Shown: in pieces, positions 26,678 through 35,857 of the stretch
Layout: every line of letters begins with the position of its first letter
How positions within the stretch are numbered: position 1 is the stretch's first letter
NCBI RefSeq assembly: GCF_027925245.1
Contig: NZ_BSDP01000001.1
Span: 248,001 to 312,000, forward strand
DNA from: Agromyces rhizosphaerae
GTDB lineage: Bacteria > Actinomycetota > Actinomycetes > Actinomycetales > Microbacteriaceae
DNA length: 64,000 bases
Direction of reading: 5' to 3'
Position numbers and translations under genes: made by a program
The notes under the pieces: model-generated
Seen by the model: the letters and a program-made list of their open reading frames with translations, nothing else
Databases searched by the model: none
What the model was told of the DNA's origin: nothing

Positions 26678-27403
26678 TCAGGCGCCCAGCGTCGTGACCA
26701 GCACGCCGCGGTCAGTCGCCTCGACGCGCCAGACGCTGCCGCCGCCGGCGACGCGCACGGTGTCGCCGACGATGAGCGCCGTGTCCTCGTCGATCGCGAC
26801 GCCGCCGGGCACGAGTCCCGCCTCGGTCGCGGCGATCAGCCGCGCGAGCGTGCCGTACTGGGCCGCGTGCACCTCGACGGTGAGGTCGACCAGGCCGATG
26901 CCGGGCTCGACGGCGACCTCGTCGAGGCCCTCTCCCGCGTCCTCCTGGCACACCGGCACGCCGCCGATGCTCCAGCCGCCGAGCAGTGCGGTGTCGGCCG
27001 CGATGGCGGCGCCCGCGGAGAACCCGAGGTACGGCGAGCCGGATGCCACGAGCCGGCGCAGCTCCCCGGCGATCGGCTCGACCGCGCGACGGTAGGCGGG
27101 GGTCGGGCCGCCGCCGACGAACACGCCGTGCGCGCCCGCGAGCGCGGTCGTGGCGAACTCCCCGTCGACCTCGGCGACGCCCGTCACGCGCACGTCGGCG
27201 CCGCCGCCCGCCGCGATGGCCCCGCGGTAGTAGTCCAGGTACGGGTTCTCCGCGCGTCCGCGCGGGTCCAGCAGCAGGAGCGCCACGACCGGCTCGGCCG
27301 CGCCCTCGGCCGCGGCCCGCTCGGCCGCCTCGGCGATGAAGCCGCGGAAGACGTCGGGCTGGTGCGCGGGCGTCCAGCCGCCGCCGACGAGGTGGACGCT
27401 CAC
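26678..27403 (-). CDS. Peptidase S51 / type 1 glutamine amidotransferase-like protein
   Basis: 241 residues with the nucleophile elbow GFSAGAAI (Ser129), as in peptidase E and cyanophycinase, plus [13 protein letters not shown] before it. Start GTG 27403 ([10 protein letters not shown]) overlaps the upstream stop by 4 bp; the open frame reaches further up but that would overlap the phosphoribosyltransferase gene more. It may cleave Asp-X dipeptides; no direct evidence. Middle gene of the operon. Confidence 0.78.
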   Translation of the reverse strand: MSVHLVGGGWTPAHQPDVFRGFIAEAAERAAAEGAAEPVVALLLLDPRGRAENPYLDYYRGAIAAGGGADVRVTGVAEVDGEFATTALAGAHGVFVGGGPTPAYRRAVEPIAGELRRLVASGSPYLGFSAGAAIAADTALLGGWSIGGVPVCQEDAGEGLDEVAVEPGIGLVDLTVEVHAAQYGTLARLIAATEAGLVPGGVAIDEDTALIVGDTVRVAGGGSVWRVEATDRGVLVTTLGA

Positions 27404-27927
27404 GACGCCGTCCCCTCGGACTCGAGGGCCGCGTCGACCGGCGGCAGCGCCGACCACGGGAAGACGATCCAGTCGTCGGTCGAGCGGTAGGCGTAGTCGG
27501 GCACGAGCACCGTCTGCGACTTGACGTACAGGGTCGCCGTGCGCACGTCGGCACCGGCATCCGTGATCATGCCGACCACCTTCTTGAGCGTGCGGCCCGA
27601 GTCGGAGACGTCGTCGACCAGCAGCACGCGCTTGCCCTCGAGCGCCGGGGCGTCGAGCATCGGACCGCTCACGATCGGCTCGGGCAGGCGCGCGTCGACG
27701 CCCGTGTAGAACTCCACGTTGATCGAGCCGCAGTTCTTGGTGCCCAGCGCATAGGCGATGGCACCCGCCAGCAGCAGCCCGCCGCGCGCGATCGCGATCA
27801 CCACGTCGGGTCGGAACCCGCTGCCCAGCACATCCGAGGCCAGGTCACGGGAGGCGATCGCGAAGTCCTCCCACTCCAGGATCTCGCGGCGGATGTCGTC
27901 GGTTCCTGCGTCGTGGTCGATGCCCAT
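27400..27927 (-). CDS. Purine-type phosphoribosyltransferase
   Basis: 175 residues with the PRPP-binding loop RVLLVDDVSDSGRTL and an early IAIARGGLLLAG (PPi-binding region). It is close to xanthine/hypoxanthine-type phosphoribosyltransferases of actinobacteria; the base is not assignable. First gene of the ung operon. TAGCCT lies 6 nt before the ATG and inside the last codons of the K+ channel gene. Confidence 0.82.
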   Translation of the reverse strand: MGIDHDAGTDDIRREILEWEDFAIASRDLASDVLGSGFRPDVVIAIARGGLLLAGAIAYALGTKNCGSINVEFYTGVDARLPEPIVSGPMLDAPALEGKRVLLVDDVSDSGRTLKKVVGMITDAGADVRTATLYVKSQTVLVPDYAYRSTDDWIVFPWSALPPVDAALESEGTAS

Positions 27928-27933
27928 GCACTC

Positions 27934-27939
27934 AGGCTA
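27934..27939 (-). promoter_or_regulatory. -10 element of the phosphoribosyltransferase operon (leaderless)
   Basis: TAGCCT, 6 nt before ATG 27927; its last bases are the stop codon of the upstream channel gene. Confidence 0.45.
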
Positions 27940-28632
27940 GCCGTCGTCGCGTTCGTCCTCGCGGATGTCGCGGTGCAGCGAGATGCCGATCTTCTCGGAG
28001 ATCAGCGAGATCATCGTCGCCGAGGCGGCGCCCACGATCGCGATGCCCCCGATCATGAGCCCGGTCGCGTACAGCCGGCCCACCACCGTGACCGGGTAGG
28101 TGTCGCCGTAGCCGACCGTCGCGATGGTCACCACCGCCCACCAGAGGGCCAGTCCGAAGTCGGTGATCGTCGCACCCGGGGCGTCCTGCTCGACGTGCAG
28201 CGTCGCCAGCGCGATGAAGTACACGAAGAGCGCCGCGTAGCCGACCATGTACGCGATGATGCGCGTGCGCACCGCGTTGCCCGTCTTCAGGCGCAGGTAC
28301 GGCACCTCCCGCAGCAGGTGCATGACGCGGAACGCGCGGAACAGCGGGATCAGGACCGAGAGCAGGTCGATGACGCTGTGGGTGACGAAGTACCAGCGCC
28401 AGCGCCTCGGCGTGACCGCGAGCCGCACGACGTAGTCGACGAAGAACGCGAGCCAGGTGACCGCAGCGGCGGCGAGCATCCCGTTCCGCCACGCGGGCGG
28501 CAGCTGCCCCTCGTCGAGGATCAGGAACGAGTACGACACGATGAACGAGGCGCCCAGCACGAGCAGCGGCCAGTTCATCACCCGTTCCCACGCCAGACGT
28601 CGGGAGATCTCCGCTTCACTCGGCGCCTTCAT
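27937..28632 (-). CDS. Voltage-gated-type potassium channel, six helices
   Basis: 231 residues with the K+ selectivity filter TVGYGD at 172-177 between a pore helix (FGLALWWAVVTIA) and a final helix. Four earlier hydrophobic segments precede the pore module; the S4-like stretch (FRAFRVMHLLREVPYLRLK) carries several basic residues. ATG 28632 is annotated; GTG 28641 (three codons up) is equally possible because its GTGA overlaps the stop of a 14-codon leader ORF. Diverges from an acyltransferase gene. Confidence 0.9.
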   Translation of the reverse strand: MKAPSEAEISRRLAWERVMNWPLLVLGASFIVSYSFLILDEGQLPPAWRNGMLAAAAVTWLAFFVDYVVRLAVTPRRWRWYFVTHSVIDLLSVLIPLFRAFRVMHLLREVPYLRLKTGNAVRTRIIAYMVGYAALFVYFIALATLHVEQDAPGATITDFGLALWWAVVTIATVGYGDTYPVTVVGRLYATGLMIGGIAIVGAASATMISLISEKIGISLHRDIREDERDDG

Positions 28633-28637
28633 GGGGC

Positions 28638-28682
28638 TCACCGGTCGCCCCGCTGTGGGTCCGTCGTCCGTCGCGCATCCAT
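28638..28682 (-). CDS. Short leader ORF before the K+ channel
   Basis: MDARRTTDPQRGDR, 14 codons. Its ATG is 7 nt after a CAGAAT -10-like element, so it may be leaderless. Its TGA overlaps the GTG 28641 alternative start of the channel (GTGA), the arrangement expected for translational coupling. Confidence 0.4.
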   Translation of the reverse strand: MDARRTTDPQRGDR

Positions 28683-28686
28683 GCCC

Positions 28687-28746
28687 GACATTCTGCCGAA
28701 GGTGGCGCCGTCGCGCGCATGTCCCCCGTTCGAGGGGCAGAATGTC
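28687..28746. promoter_or_regulatory. Long-spaced inverted repeat in a divergent promoter
   Basis: GACATTCTGCC (28687-28697) and its exact complement GGCAGAATGTC (28736-28746), 38 bp apart. Each arm contains a CAGAAT -10-like element aimed outward: toward the channel leader ORF (7 nt from ATG) and toward the acyltransferase (6 nt from ATG 28750). It is either a duplicated promoter or an operator pair. Confidence 0.5.
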
Positions 28747-28749
28747 CCC

Positions 28750-29904
28750 ATGCCCACCGAACCGCCCGCTCCGTCCGACCCGACGGTCGCGCCGCAGCGC
28801 CAACGCGGCAGGCGGCGGGTGCCCATGTGGGACAACGCCCGCTGGATCGCGGTCACCCTGGTCGTGGTGGGCCACGGCATCCTCCCGCTCATCGCCGAGG
28901 ACGACGCGGCGTACAGCGTCTACCTGTTCATCTACTCGTTCCACGTCGCGGTGTTCGTGGTCGTCTCGGGGTACTTCACCAAGTCCGGCCCGCCGAACGC
29001 ACGGGCGCTCCGGGTGGTCCTCACCGACGTGGTGTTCCCGTACCTGATCTTCGAGACGATCTGGACCGCGATCCGGTGGGCCGTCACGGGCACCCTCTCG
29101 CTCGACTACACGACCGCCTCGTGGACGCTCTGGTTCCTGCTCGCGCTCGCGATGTGGCGCATCGCGCTGCCGTACCTCGTGCTGCTGCGGTATCCGCTCA
29201 TCATCGCCGTGGTCATCTCGATCGGTGCCGGCTACACCGAGGCGATCGACTCGACGCTGGCGCTCACCCGCACCTTCGGCATGCTGCCGTTCTTCGTCTT
29301 CGGCTGGAAGCTGCGCCAGTGGCAGCTGACCGACCGCTGGCTCGACCTGCGCGCGGGCGTCGTCTGGCGCTGGCGGGCCGGCGCGATCGCCCTGTTCGCC
29401 GTCGTGCTCGCGGTCATGCCGCTGGCGATCGACACCTGGCGCGACATCGGGCTCCGGCGCTTCATGCTCTACGACGACTCGTACATGGCGATCGGGTACG
29501 ACGAGCCGTGGTCGGGGCTGATCCGCCTCGTGCTGCTCGCGTCCGCGATGCTCATGGCCGTGGCGTTCCTCGTGCTCATGCCGCGCCGCGCGCACTGGTT
29601 CACCCCGTACGGGCAGGCGACCATGTACATCTACCTGCTGCACAGCTTCGTGCTCTACCCCATCCGCGAGTCGGACCTGCTCGCGGGCGACCAGCCGGAG
29701 TGGGCCCTGCCGATCATGATCGTCTTCTGCGTCGGGGTGTCGATCCTGCTGTCCCAGCCGCTCGTGACCCGCTTCTTCCGGCCGCTCGTGCAGCCGCGCG
29801 CCCGATGGCTGTTCCGGCCCGAGCCGCAGACGGCGACGGGCACGATCGTGCTGCCCGACGAGGTCGACCTGCCGCGTGGCAAGGAGCCGCCCGCCGGGTC
29901 GTGA
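28750..29904 (+). CDS. Acyltransferase family 3 membrane protein
   Basis: 384 residues with about 10 hydrophobic helices. The N-terminal RRRVPMWDNARWIAVTLVVVGH carries the conserved Arg and His of this family; similar actinobacterial proteins are annotated as fucose 4-O-acetylase-like. It probably O-acylates a surface glycan. ATG 28750 is taken because a CAGAAT element lies 6 nt before it. Confidence 0.8.
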   Translation: MPTEPPAPSDPTVAPQRQRGRRRVPMWDNARWIAVTLVVVGHGILPLIAEDDAAYSVYLFIYSFHVAVFVVVSGYFTKSGPPNARALRVVLTDVVFPYLIFETIWTAIRWAVTGTLSLDYTTASWTLWFLLALAMWRIALPYLVLLRYPLIIAVVISIGAGYTEAIDSTLALTRTFGMLPFFVFGWKLRQWQLTDRWLDLRAGVVWRWRAGAIALFAVVLAVMPLAIDTWRDIGLRRFMLYDDSYMAIGYDEPWSGLIRLVLLASAMLMAVAFLVLMPRRAHWFTPYGQATMYIYLLHSFVLYPIRESDLLAGDQPEWALPIMIVFCVGVSILLSQPLVTRFFRPLVQPRARWLFRPEPQTATGTIVLPDEVDLPRGKEPPAGS

Positions 29905-29937
29905 GCGATCCGCGGTTACGGCGTGTTGCGCGGGCCG

Positions 29938-29966
29938 TTGTGGGTGCCCGAGGCCCTGCCTAGGCT
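29938..29966 (+). promoter_or_regulatory. Promoter of metY
   Basis: TTGTGG (29938-29943), 17 bp, TAGGCT (29961-29966). The leader is about 50 nt and carries AGGAG before ATG 30022. Confidence 0.6.
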
Positions 29967-30021
29967 GCCCGACGGGGGCCGGGATCGACTCGCGCCCCGA
30001 TCCGATCCACAGGAGACCATC

Positions 30022-31347
30022 ATGAGCGAGCAGCCCGCGGACTGGCGGTTCGAGACCAAGCAGGTGCACTCGGGTGCGGCACCCGACCCCACCACGAACG
30101 CGCGCGCGACGCCGATCTACCAGACCACCTCGTACGTGTTCGACAACGCGCAGCACGCGCAGAACCTGTTCGCCCTGGCCGAGTTCGGCAACATCTACAC
30201 GCGCATCATGAACCCGACCCAGGCGGTCGTCGAGGAGCGCGTGGCCGCGCTCGAGGGGGGCACCGGCGCCCTGCTCGTGGCGTCCGGCCAGGCCGCCGAG
30301 ACCTTCGCGGTGCTGAACATCGCGCAGGCGGGCGACCACATCGTCTCGTCCAGCTCGATCTACGGCGGCACCTACAACCTCTTCAAGTACACGCTCGCCA
30401 AGCTCGGCATCGAGACGACCTTCGTCGAGAACCAGGACGACCCGGACGAGTGGCGCCGCGCGGTGCGCCCGAACACGAAGCTGTTCTTCGCCGAGACGAT
30501 CGGCAACCCGAAGATCAACGTGCTCGACATCACGCTCGTCGCCGACATCGCGCACGCGGCGAACGTGCCGCTGATCGTCGACAACACCATCGCGACGCCG
30601 TACCTCATCCGCCCGTTCGAGCACGGCGCCGACATCGTGATCCACTCGGCGACCAAGTTCCTCGGCGGCCACGGCACCGTCGTCGGCGGCATCATCGTCG
30701 ACGGCGGCTCGTTCGCCTGGTCGGAGCACGTCGACAAGTTCCCCGGGCTCACCGAGCCCGACCCGTCGTACCACGGCGCGAGCTACACGGCGGCCGTCGG
30801 CGACGCGCTCGCGTTCGTCATCAAGGCACGCGTGCAGCTGCTCCGCGACCTCGGCGCGGCCATCTCGCCGAACAACGCGTTCCAGCTCATCCAGGGCATC
30901 GAGACGCTGAGCCTGCGCATCGAGCGCCACGTGCAGAACGCGCAGGAGATCGCCGAGTGGCTCGACGGCCACCCCGAGGTCGCGAGCGTGAACTACTCGG
31001 GACTGCCCTCGAGCCCGTGGTACGCAGCCGCGAACCGCTACGCGCCCAAGGGCGTCGGCGCGGTGCTCTCGTTCGAGCTGAAGGGCGGCGTCGACGCCGG
31101 CCGCACCCTCGTCGACGAGCTGCAGCTGTTCAGCCACCTCGCGAACATCGGCGACGTGCGCTCGCTCGTCATCCACCCGGCCTCGACCACCCACTCGCAG
31201 CTCACCCCCGAGCAGCAGCTCACGACCGGCGTCACGCCGGGACTCGTGCGCCTGTCGGTGGGCATCGAGAACGTCGAGGACCTGAAGGCCGACCTCGAGG
31301 CGGGCCTCGCCGCGGCGAAGCGCGTCACCGAGGCGCTCCGAGCCTGA
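30022..31347 (+). CDS. metY: O-acetylhomoserine aminocarboxypropyltransferase (O-acetylhomoserine sulfhydrylase)
   Basis: PLP enzyme that makes homocysteine from O-acetylhomoserine and sulfide. 441 residues, Cys/Met metabolism PLP family: [22 protein letters not shown], the PLP lysine K212 in [12 protein letters not shown], and [22 protein letters not shown] precedes ATG 30022. It is followed by metX, which makes its substrate, with a strong hairpin between them, so the two are separately transcribed or attenuated. Confidence 0.95.
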   Translation: MSEQPADWRFETKQVHSGAAPDPTTNARATPIYQTTSYVFDNAQHAQNLFALAEFGNIYTRIMNPTQAVVEERVAALEGGTGALLVASGQAAETFAVLNIAQAGDHIVSSSSIYGGTYNLFKYTLAKLGIETTFVENQDDPDEWRRAVRPNTKLFFAETIGNPKINVLDITLVADIAHAANVPLIVDNTIATPYLIRPFEHGADIVIHSATKFLGGHGTVVGGIIVDGGSFAWSEHVDKFPGLTEPDPSYHGASYTAAVGDALAFVIKARVQLLRDLGAAISPNNAFQLIQGIETLSLRIERHVQNAQEIAEWLDGHPEVASVNYSGLPSSPWYAAANRYAPKGVGAVLSFELKGGVDAGRTLVDELQLFSHLANIGDVRSLVIHPASTTHSQLTPEQQLTTGVTPGLVRLSVGIENVEDLKADLEAGLAAAKRVTEALRA

Positions 31348-31363
31348 GCAGGGGTGCACAGGG

Positions 31364-31400
31364 CGGATGCCCCGGGGTCGCGCCGACCCCGGGGCATCCG
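31364..31400. terminator. Terminator hairpin with GGATGCC core
   Basis: CGGATGCCCCGGGGTCG (31364-31380) pairs perfectly over 17 bp with 31384-31400, leaving a 3-nt loop. It separates metY from metX, both on the plus strand. The first 14 bases are identical to those of the hairpin at 25321. Confidence 0.8.
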
Positions 31401-31467
31401 TGCACGACGGCACCGCCGCCACCGCCCGACCCGGCGTAACACTGCCGGGGCGCGCGCCGCCGCGGGC

Positions 31468-31473
31468 GAGAAT
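31468..31473 (+). promoter_or_regulatory. Candidate -10 of metX (leaderless)
   Basis: GAGAAT, 6 nt before ATG 31480; weaker than the other examples because the first base is G. Confidence 0.3.
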
Positions 31474-31479
31474 GGACCC

Positions 31480-32682
31480 ATGGACTGGCAGACCACCGCG
31501 GACGTGGTGCCCTCGAGCTTCGTCACCGAGGCGCAGGCCCGCTCGCTGCTCGGCAAGCCGCCCGCGACGGGCGCCTGGCGCGAGGGCGACCCCGCCGGCG
31601 AGCGCCGGTTCGCCGCGATCGGCCCCCTGGCGCTGGAGTCGGGCGCCGAGCTGCCGGCCGCGCGCATCGCCTACGAGACGTGGGGCACGCTGTCGCCCGC
31701 GCGCGACAACGCCGTGCTGATCCTGCACGCCCTCACCGGCGACAGCCACGTGATCGGCGCCGCCGGACCCGGCCACGCGAGCGCCGGCTGGTGGCCGGAT
31801 CTCGTGGGACCCGGCAAGCCGATCGACACCGACCGCTGGTTCGTCGTCGCCCCCAACGTGCTCGGCGGCTGCCAGGGCTCGACCGGGCCCGCGTCGGTCG
31901 CGCCCGACGGCGCCGAGTGGGGCGCCAGGTTCCCGTTCCTGACCATCCGCGACCAGGTGCGGGCCCAGGCGGCGTTCGCCGACGCGATCGGCATCGAGCG
32001 CTGGGCCGCGGCCATCGGCGGGTCGATGGGCGGCATGCACGCGCTCGAGTGGGCGATCGAGCTGCCCGACCGCGTCGCCGCGATCGGCGTGCTCGCCGCT
32101 CCCCCGGTGGCGACGGCCGACCAGATCGCGCTGAACACGGTGCAGATCGAGGCGATCCGCACCGATGCGCAGTTCCGCGCGGGCGACTACTACGACGCGC
32201 CCGACGGCGACGGACCGACCCGCGGCCTCGCCCTCGCCCGGCGCATGGCGCTGCTGAACTACCGGTCGGCGACCGAGCTCAACGACCGGTTCCAGCGGTC
32301 GTGGCAGTCGGGCCGCAGCCCGCTGGGCGACGGCGGCCGCTTCGCGGTCGAGTCGTACCTCGACTTCCACGGCAACAAGTTCACGCGCCGCTTCGACGCG
32401 AACAGCTACATCGTGCTCACCGAGGCGATGAACTCGCACGACATCGGCCGGGGCCGCGGCGGCACCGCACGTGCACTCCAGGGCGTCCGGGCGCGCACGC
32501 TCGTGCTCGGCATCCGCAGCGACCGCTACTTCCCCCTCGACGGCCAGGAGGAGATCGTCGCGGGCCTCGCCGCCGACCGCGACGGGCGGCTCGTCGTGCT
32601 CGACTCCGAGTTCGGGCACGACGCGTTCCTGATCGAGTCCGCGTCCGTCGGCCGGGCGATCCGGGAACTCCTCGAGGGCTGA
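31480..32682 (+). CDS. metX: Homoserine O-acetyltransferase
   Basis: Alpha/beta hydrolase-fold enzyme acetylating homoserine with acetyl-CoA, the first committed step to methionine. 400 residues with the nucleophile Ser182 in IGGSMGGMHALEW, the Asp in GIRSDRYFP and the His in SEFGHDAF, plus NVLGGCQGSTGPAS. Supplies O-acetylhomoserine to metY. The homoserine comes from hom at 4.2-5.5 kb in this window. Confidence 0.95.
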   Translation: MDWQTTADVVPSSFVTEAQARSLLGKPPATGAWREGDPAGERRFAAIGPLALESGAELPAARIAYETWGTLSPARDNAVLILHALTGDSHVIGAAGPGHASAGWWPDLVGPGKPIDTDRWFVVAPNVLGGCQGSTGPASVAPDGAEWGARFPFLTIRDQVRAQAAFADAIGIERWAAAIGGSMGGMHALEWAIELPDRVAAIGVLAAPPVATADQIALNTVQIEAIRTDAQFRAGDYYDAPDGDGPTRGLALARRMALLNYRSATELNDRFQRSWQSGRSPLGDGGRFAVESYLDFHGNKFTRRFDANSYIVLTEAMNSHDIGRGRGGTARALQGVRARTLVLGIRSDRYFPLDGQEEIVAGLAADRDGRLVVLDSEFGHDAFLIESASVGRAIRELLEG

Positions 32683-32739
32683 GGCGGCCACGGCCGGACC
32701 GCGCGCTATGGTTGCACCTGCGGGAGCCACGGAGGGCGG

Positions 32740-33912
32740 ATGAAACGCATCCTCAAGGAGCGCGACCGGCTGCTGCGGCGACTGGCGCGCGTGACCGGGA
32801 TGACCGGTGCCCTCGGCGCGCTGCTCTGCCTGATGGTGCCGACCGGCAGCACGCCGGGCGCGCTGGCCTGGGGCATGCTCGGCTGTCTGGCGGTCGCCGC
32901 CGCGGTGGGCCTCGCCACCGGCCGCGACGCGGTCGGCTCCAGCGTCGCCGTGGTCGCCTCTGCGGGCGCCGCGGTGATCGCGATCGCGCTCGTCTCGGGG
33001 CGACTGCAGCCCTCCACGGCGACGGCCGTCGTGCTGCTCTCCGGCATCTCGGCCGCGTCCGTCGCGTTCATCCTCGTGGTGCGCCCGCGGCTGCGCGTGC
33101 CGCTGGCCCTGTTCGCCGTGATCTCGATCGGCCTCGGCACGGCCGCGTCGTTCCGCCCGGGCGGCAGCCCGGGACTCGCCATGCTGTCGATGTCGCTCAC
33201 CTGGCTCGGCGCGATCGCCGTCGCGCTCTGGATCGAGCGCGCCATCGAGGTCGCGATCTCGCGCATCGACGAGGTCGGTGGCGCACACCGCGCCGAGCGG
33301 CTCGCGAGCGAGCTCGAGGCCCGGCAGCGGCAGGACGCGCGGCTGCTGCACGACACCGTGCTCGCGACCCTGAGCCTGCTCGCGCACGCGGGCGTCGGCG
33401 TCGCGCCCGAGACGCTCCGGGAACAGGCACGCGAGGACGCACGGCTGCTCCGACAGCTCCGGCTCGATGCGACCGCCTCGAGCCAGGCCGCGTCGACCTT
33501 CTTCACGCCCGAGCCCCCGGAGGACGACGAGGCGCTCGGATCGACGCTCGAGTCGGTCAAGCAGCGGTTCGGGCGCATGGGGCTCGACGTGCACTGGCAC
33601 GGCACCGGCCAGGTGCTCCTGCCGCGCGAGACGCTGGACGCGCTGCTCGGGGCCATGGCCGAGTGCCTCGAGAACGTGCGCCGGCACTCGGGGGTCGCGG
33701 AGGCCGACGTGACCGTGACCGACGACGCCACGACCGTGCGGGCGATGGTCACCGACGCGGGGGTCGGCTTCGACGTCGCCGCGGTCGACTCCGAGCGGCT
33801 CGGCTTCGCGGAGTCCGTGGTCGGGCGCCTCCACGCGGTCGGCGGCCGGGTGCGCCTGTTCTCGTCCCCGGGCTCGGGCACGACCGTCATGCTGGAGGTG
33901 CCGAAGCCGTGA
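32740..33912 (+). CDS. Sensor histidine kinase (NarL/DesK type)
   Basis: 390 residues. An N-terminal membrane domain of about five helices (residues 22-165) leads into a dimerisation/phospho-acceptor helix RLLHDTVLATLSLLAHAG (His204) and a C-terminal HATPase with ECLENVRRHSG (N box) and GVGFD / GSGTTVMLEV. No recognisable ligand domain outside the membrane. GTGA overlap with the next gene; response regulator two genes down. Confidence 0.88.
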   Translation: MKRILKERDRLLRRLARVTGMTGALGALLCLMVPTGSTPGALAWGMLGCLAVAAAVGLATGRDAVGSSVAVVASAGAAVIAIALVSGRLQPSTATAVVLLSGISAASVAFILVVRPRLRVPLALFAVISIGLGTAASFRPGGSPGLAMLSMSLTWLGAIAVALWIERAIEVAISRIDEVGGAHRAERLASELEARQRQDARLLHDTVLATLSLLAHAGVGVAPETLREQAREDARLLRQLRLDATASSQAASTFFTPEPPEDDEALGSTLESVKQRFGRMGLDVHWHGTGQVLLPRETLDALLGAMAECLENVRRHSGVAEADVTVTDDATTVRAMVTDAGVGFDVAAVDSERLGFAESVVGRLHAVGGRVRLFSSPGSGTTVMLEVPKP

Positions 33913-35153
33913 GCCGTCACGCCGCCGTCGCCGACGGCACCCGGAGCACGACCCGCGGCTTCCGCCGCCCGTCGCGATCGGCGCGCGCCGCCGACGCCGC
34001 GCTCGAGGGCATCGGCGGGGGGCGGCTGGCCGGCGGGCTGCTGGTCGCCGCGCTGCTGCTGGTGGCGATGCACGTGCTGCACTTCGCCGTGCTCGTGCCG
34101 TTCTACCCGGATGCCTCGTCGTCGGCGTGGGCCTGGGCGGCCCTGTTCATCGGGACGGCGTCGGGATGGTCGTCGCTCGTGCTCGTGCGCACCCGCTGGG
34201 TCGCCCCGGCGCTCATGCTCGTCGTCGCGGTCGTCGTGCTCGTGCTCGACCTGATCGGCACGCAGGGGGCGCTCTACCTCGGGGTGACGCCGACGGCGGC
34301 TCCCGCCGTCGGGGCCCTCCTGATGCCGGTCGCGGTGCTCCGCGACCACCGCTTCGCGCTGGCGGTCGCGGGCGCGCTGGCGGCGATCCTCGCGGTGGAC
34401 GCGATCGCGCAGGCCGGCCAGGCCGGACTCCAGGCGGTCGTCGGCGTCGCGAACGCGGGCTCGGCGATCCTCCCCGTGGTCCTGACGACCATCGCGGCAT
34501 CCGGACTGCGACGCATCGTGCGGTTCGAGCTCGACCTCGTGCTCGTGCAGAGCACGGTCGGCACGTCGACCCGGGCGGTGGGCATGTTCGCCTCCGAGGA
34601 GCTGGCGCGCCTCGACGACGACGCCGAGCGGCTCCTGGCCGACGTGGGCGCCGGCCGGGTCGCGCTCCCGCTCAGCGCGGAGCGCGCGGCCACCGCCGGC
34701 AGCCTCGCGACGCGCCTGCGGATGCGCCTCATGGAGGGCAGGTCCGACACCTGGCTGAAGCACGCCGTCGCCGAGTCCGAGTTCCTCGCCGACGCGGTCG
34801 AGGTGCACGACCCGGACGGCCTCGCGGGCGCGCTGGCACCCGGGCAGCGCGACGCCCTGCTGCTCGTGCTCTGGCTGCTCGTGAGCGATCGCACGCGCGC
34901 GGCGGCGATCCCGGTGTCGGTGCGGCTCGGGCCGTCCCGTCCGCACGATCCGATGCACCCGCGCCGCACCGCGTTCCCGATCGCGATCGCCGCCCACGGC
35001 GTGCCCCGGGGACGCACCGATCCGTCCACGTGGGAGGCTGCGGGTATCGTCGGGCCGTACGAGTCCGTCGTGACGGACGGTGTCAGAACGATCACGATCG
35101 ACTGCGCGGTGGAGAATCGGGCCGATACGGGGGATGTGGGTCTCGTACGATGA
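33909..35153 (+). CDS. Membrane protein of unknown function in a two-component operon
   Basis: 414 residues, GTG start overlapping the kinase stop. Residues 39-200 hold about six hydrophobic segments, followed by a soluble C-terminal half with a helical region (FELDLVLVQSTVGTSTRAVG) and an end domain (VLWLLVSDRTRAAAIPVSVRL). It parallels the kinase in membrane layout but I see no phospho-His or ATPase motif. Likely a sensor accessory, inferred from position between kinase and regulator. Confidence 0.6.
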   Translation: MSRHAAVADGTRSTTRGFRRPSRSARAADAALEGIGGGRLAGGLLVAALLLVAMHVLHFAVLVPFYPDASSSAWAWAALFIGTASGWSSLVLVRTRWVAPALMLVVAVVVLVLDLIGTQGALYLGVTPTAAPAVGALLMPVAVLRDHRFALAVAGALAAILAVDAIAQAGQAGLQAVVGVANAGSAILPVVLTTIAASGLRRIVRFELDLVLVQSTVGTSTRAVGMFASEELARLDDDAERLLADVGAGRVALPLSAERAATAGSLATRLRMRLMEGRSDTWLKHAVAESEFLADAVEVHDPDGLAGALAPGQRDALLLVLWLLVSDRTRAAAIPVSVRLGPSRPHDPMHPRRTAFPIAIAAHGVPRGRTDPSTWEAAGIVGPYESVVTDGVRTITIDCAVENRADTGDVGLVR

Positions 35154-35174
35154 GGGCCCACGAAAGGAACGCAC

Positions 35175-35822
35175 ATGCCTGAAGCCGACACCATCCGACT
35201 CGCCGTCGTCGACGACCATCGGATGCTGCTCGGTGCGCTGGGCGACTGGATCCCCACGGCCGCCGACGACGTCGACCTGTGCGCGGCGGTGCCGTCGTGG
35301 CCCGAGCTGCTCGCCCATCCCGAGTTCCCCGTCGACGTCGTGCTGCTCGACCTCGACCTGAAGGACAACCTCCCGATCTCGCTGAAGATCTCGACGCTGA
35401 ACACGGCCGGCGTGCGCACGGTGCTGATGAGCGCGTACTCCGAGCCGGCCGTCGTGCGCGAGGCGCTGCACGCCGGCGCGCTCGGCTACATCGTGAAGAA
35501 CGAACCGGTCGAGACCATCGTCGACGCCATCCGCGCCGCGCGGTCGGGCCAGTCGTTCATCTCCGCCGAGCTCGAGCCCGCACTGACCGTCGACCAGGAG
35601 GGTCCGCGGCTCTCCGCGCAGGAGCGGCGGGTCATGGCGCTCTACGGCGCGGGCGAGCCTGTGAAGGCCGTCGCGTTCAAGCTCGGCATCTCGGAGGAGA
35701 CCGCGAAGAGCTACCTCAAGCGCATCCGCGAGAAGTACCGCATGGCCGGCTACGACGTGGGCACCAAGGTGGCGCTGCGCAAGCGCGCGATCGCCGACGG
35801 CATCCTGCTCCAGAACGACTGA
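35175..35822 (+). CDS. LuxR/NarL-type response regulator
   Basis: 215 residues. Receiver domain with the acidic pocket VVDDHR, phospho-acceptor Asp (D59) in VVLLDLDLKDN, and Lys in YIVKNEPVE. C-terminal HTH (LSAQERRVMALYGAG, KLGISEETAKSYLKRIREKY). Preceded by AAAGGA. Partner of the kinase two genes upstream. Confidence 0.9.
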   Translation: MPEADTIRLAVVDDHRMLLGALGDWIPTAADDVDLCAAVPSWPELLAHPEFPVDVVLLDLDLKDNLPISLKISTLNTAGVRTVLMSAYSEPAVVREALHAGALGYIVKNEPVETIVDAIRAARSGQSFISAELEPALTVDQEGPRLSAQERRVMALYGAGEPVKAVAFKLGISEETAKSYLKRIREKYRMAGYDVGTKVALRKRAIADGILLQND

Positions 35823-35857
35823 ATCGTTCGATTCGCGGGACGCGCCTCTCGGCCCGA

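Noticed and set aside
29905..30021. SAM riboswitch before metY
   Set aside because: The gap is 117 bp with a promoter and a leader of about 50 nt; no SAM-type helices could be drawn.
27937..33834. A 1965-codon open frame on the minus strand across the acyltransferase, metY, metX and kinase genes
   Set aside because: Only its last 231 codons match a real gene (K+ channel). The rest is a shadow created by GC-rich codon usage of plus-strand genes with strong motifs.
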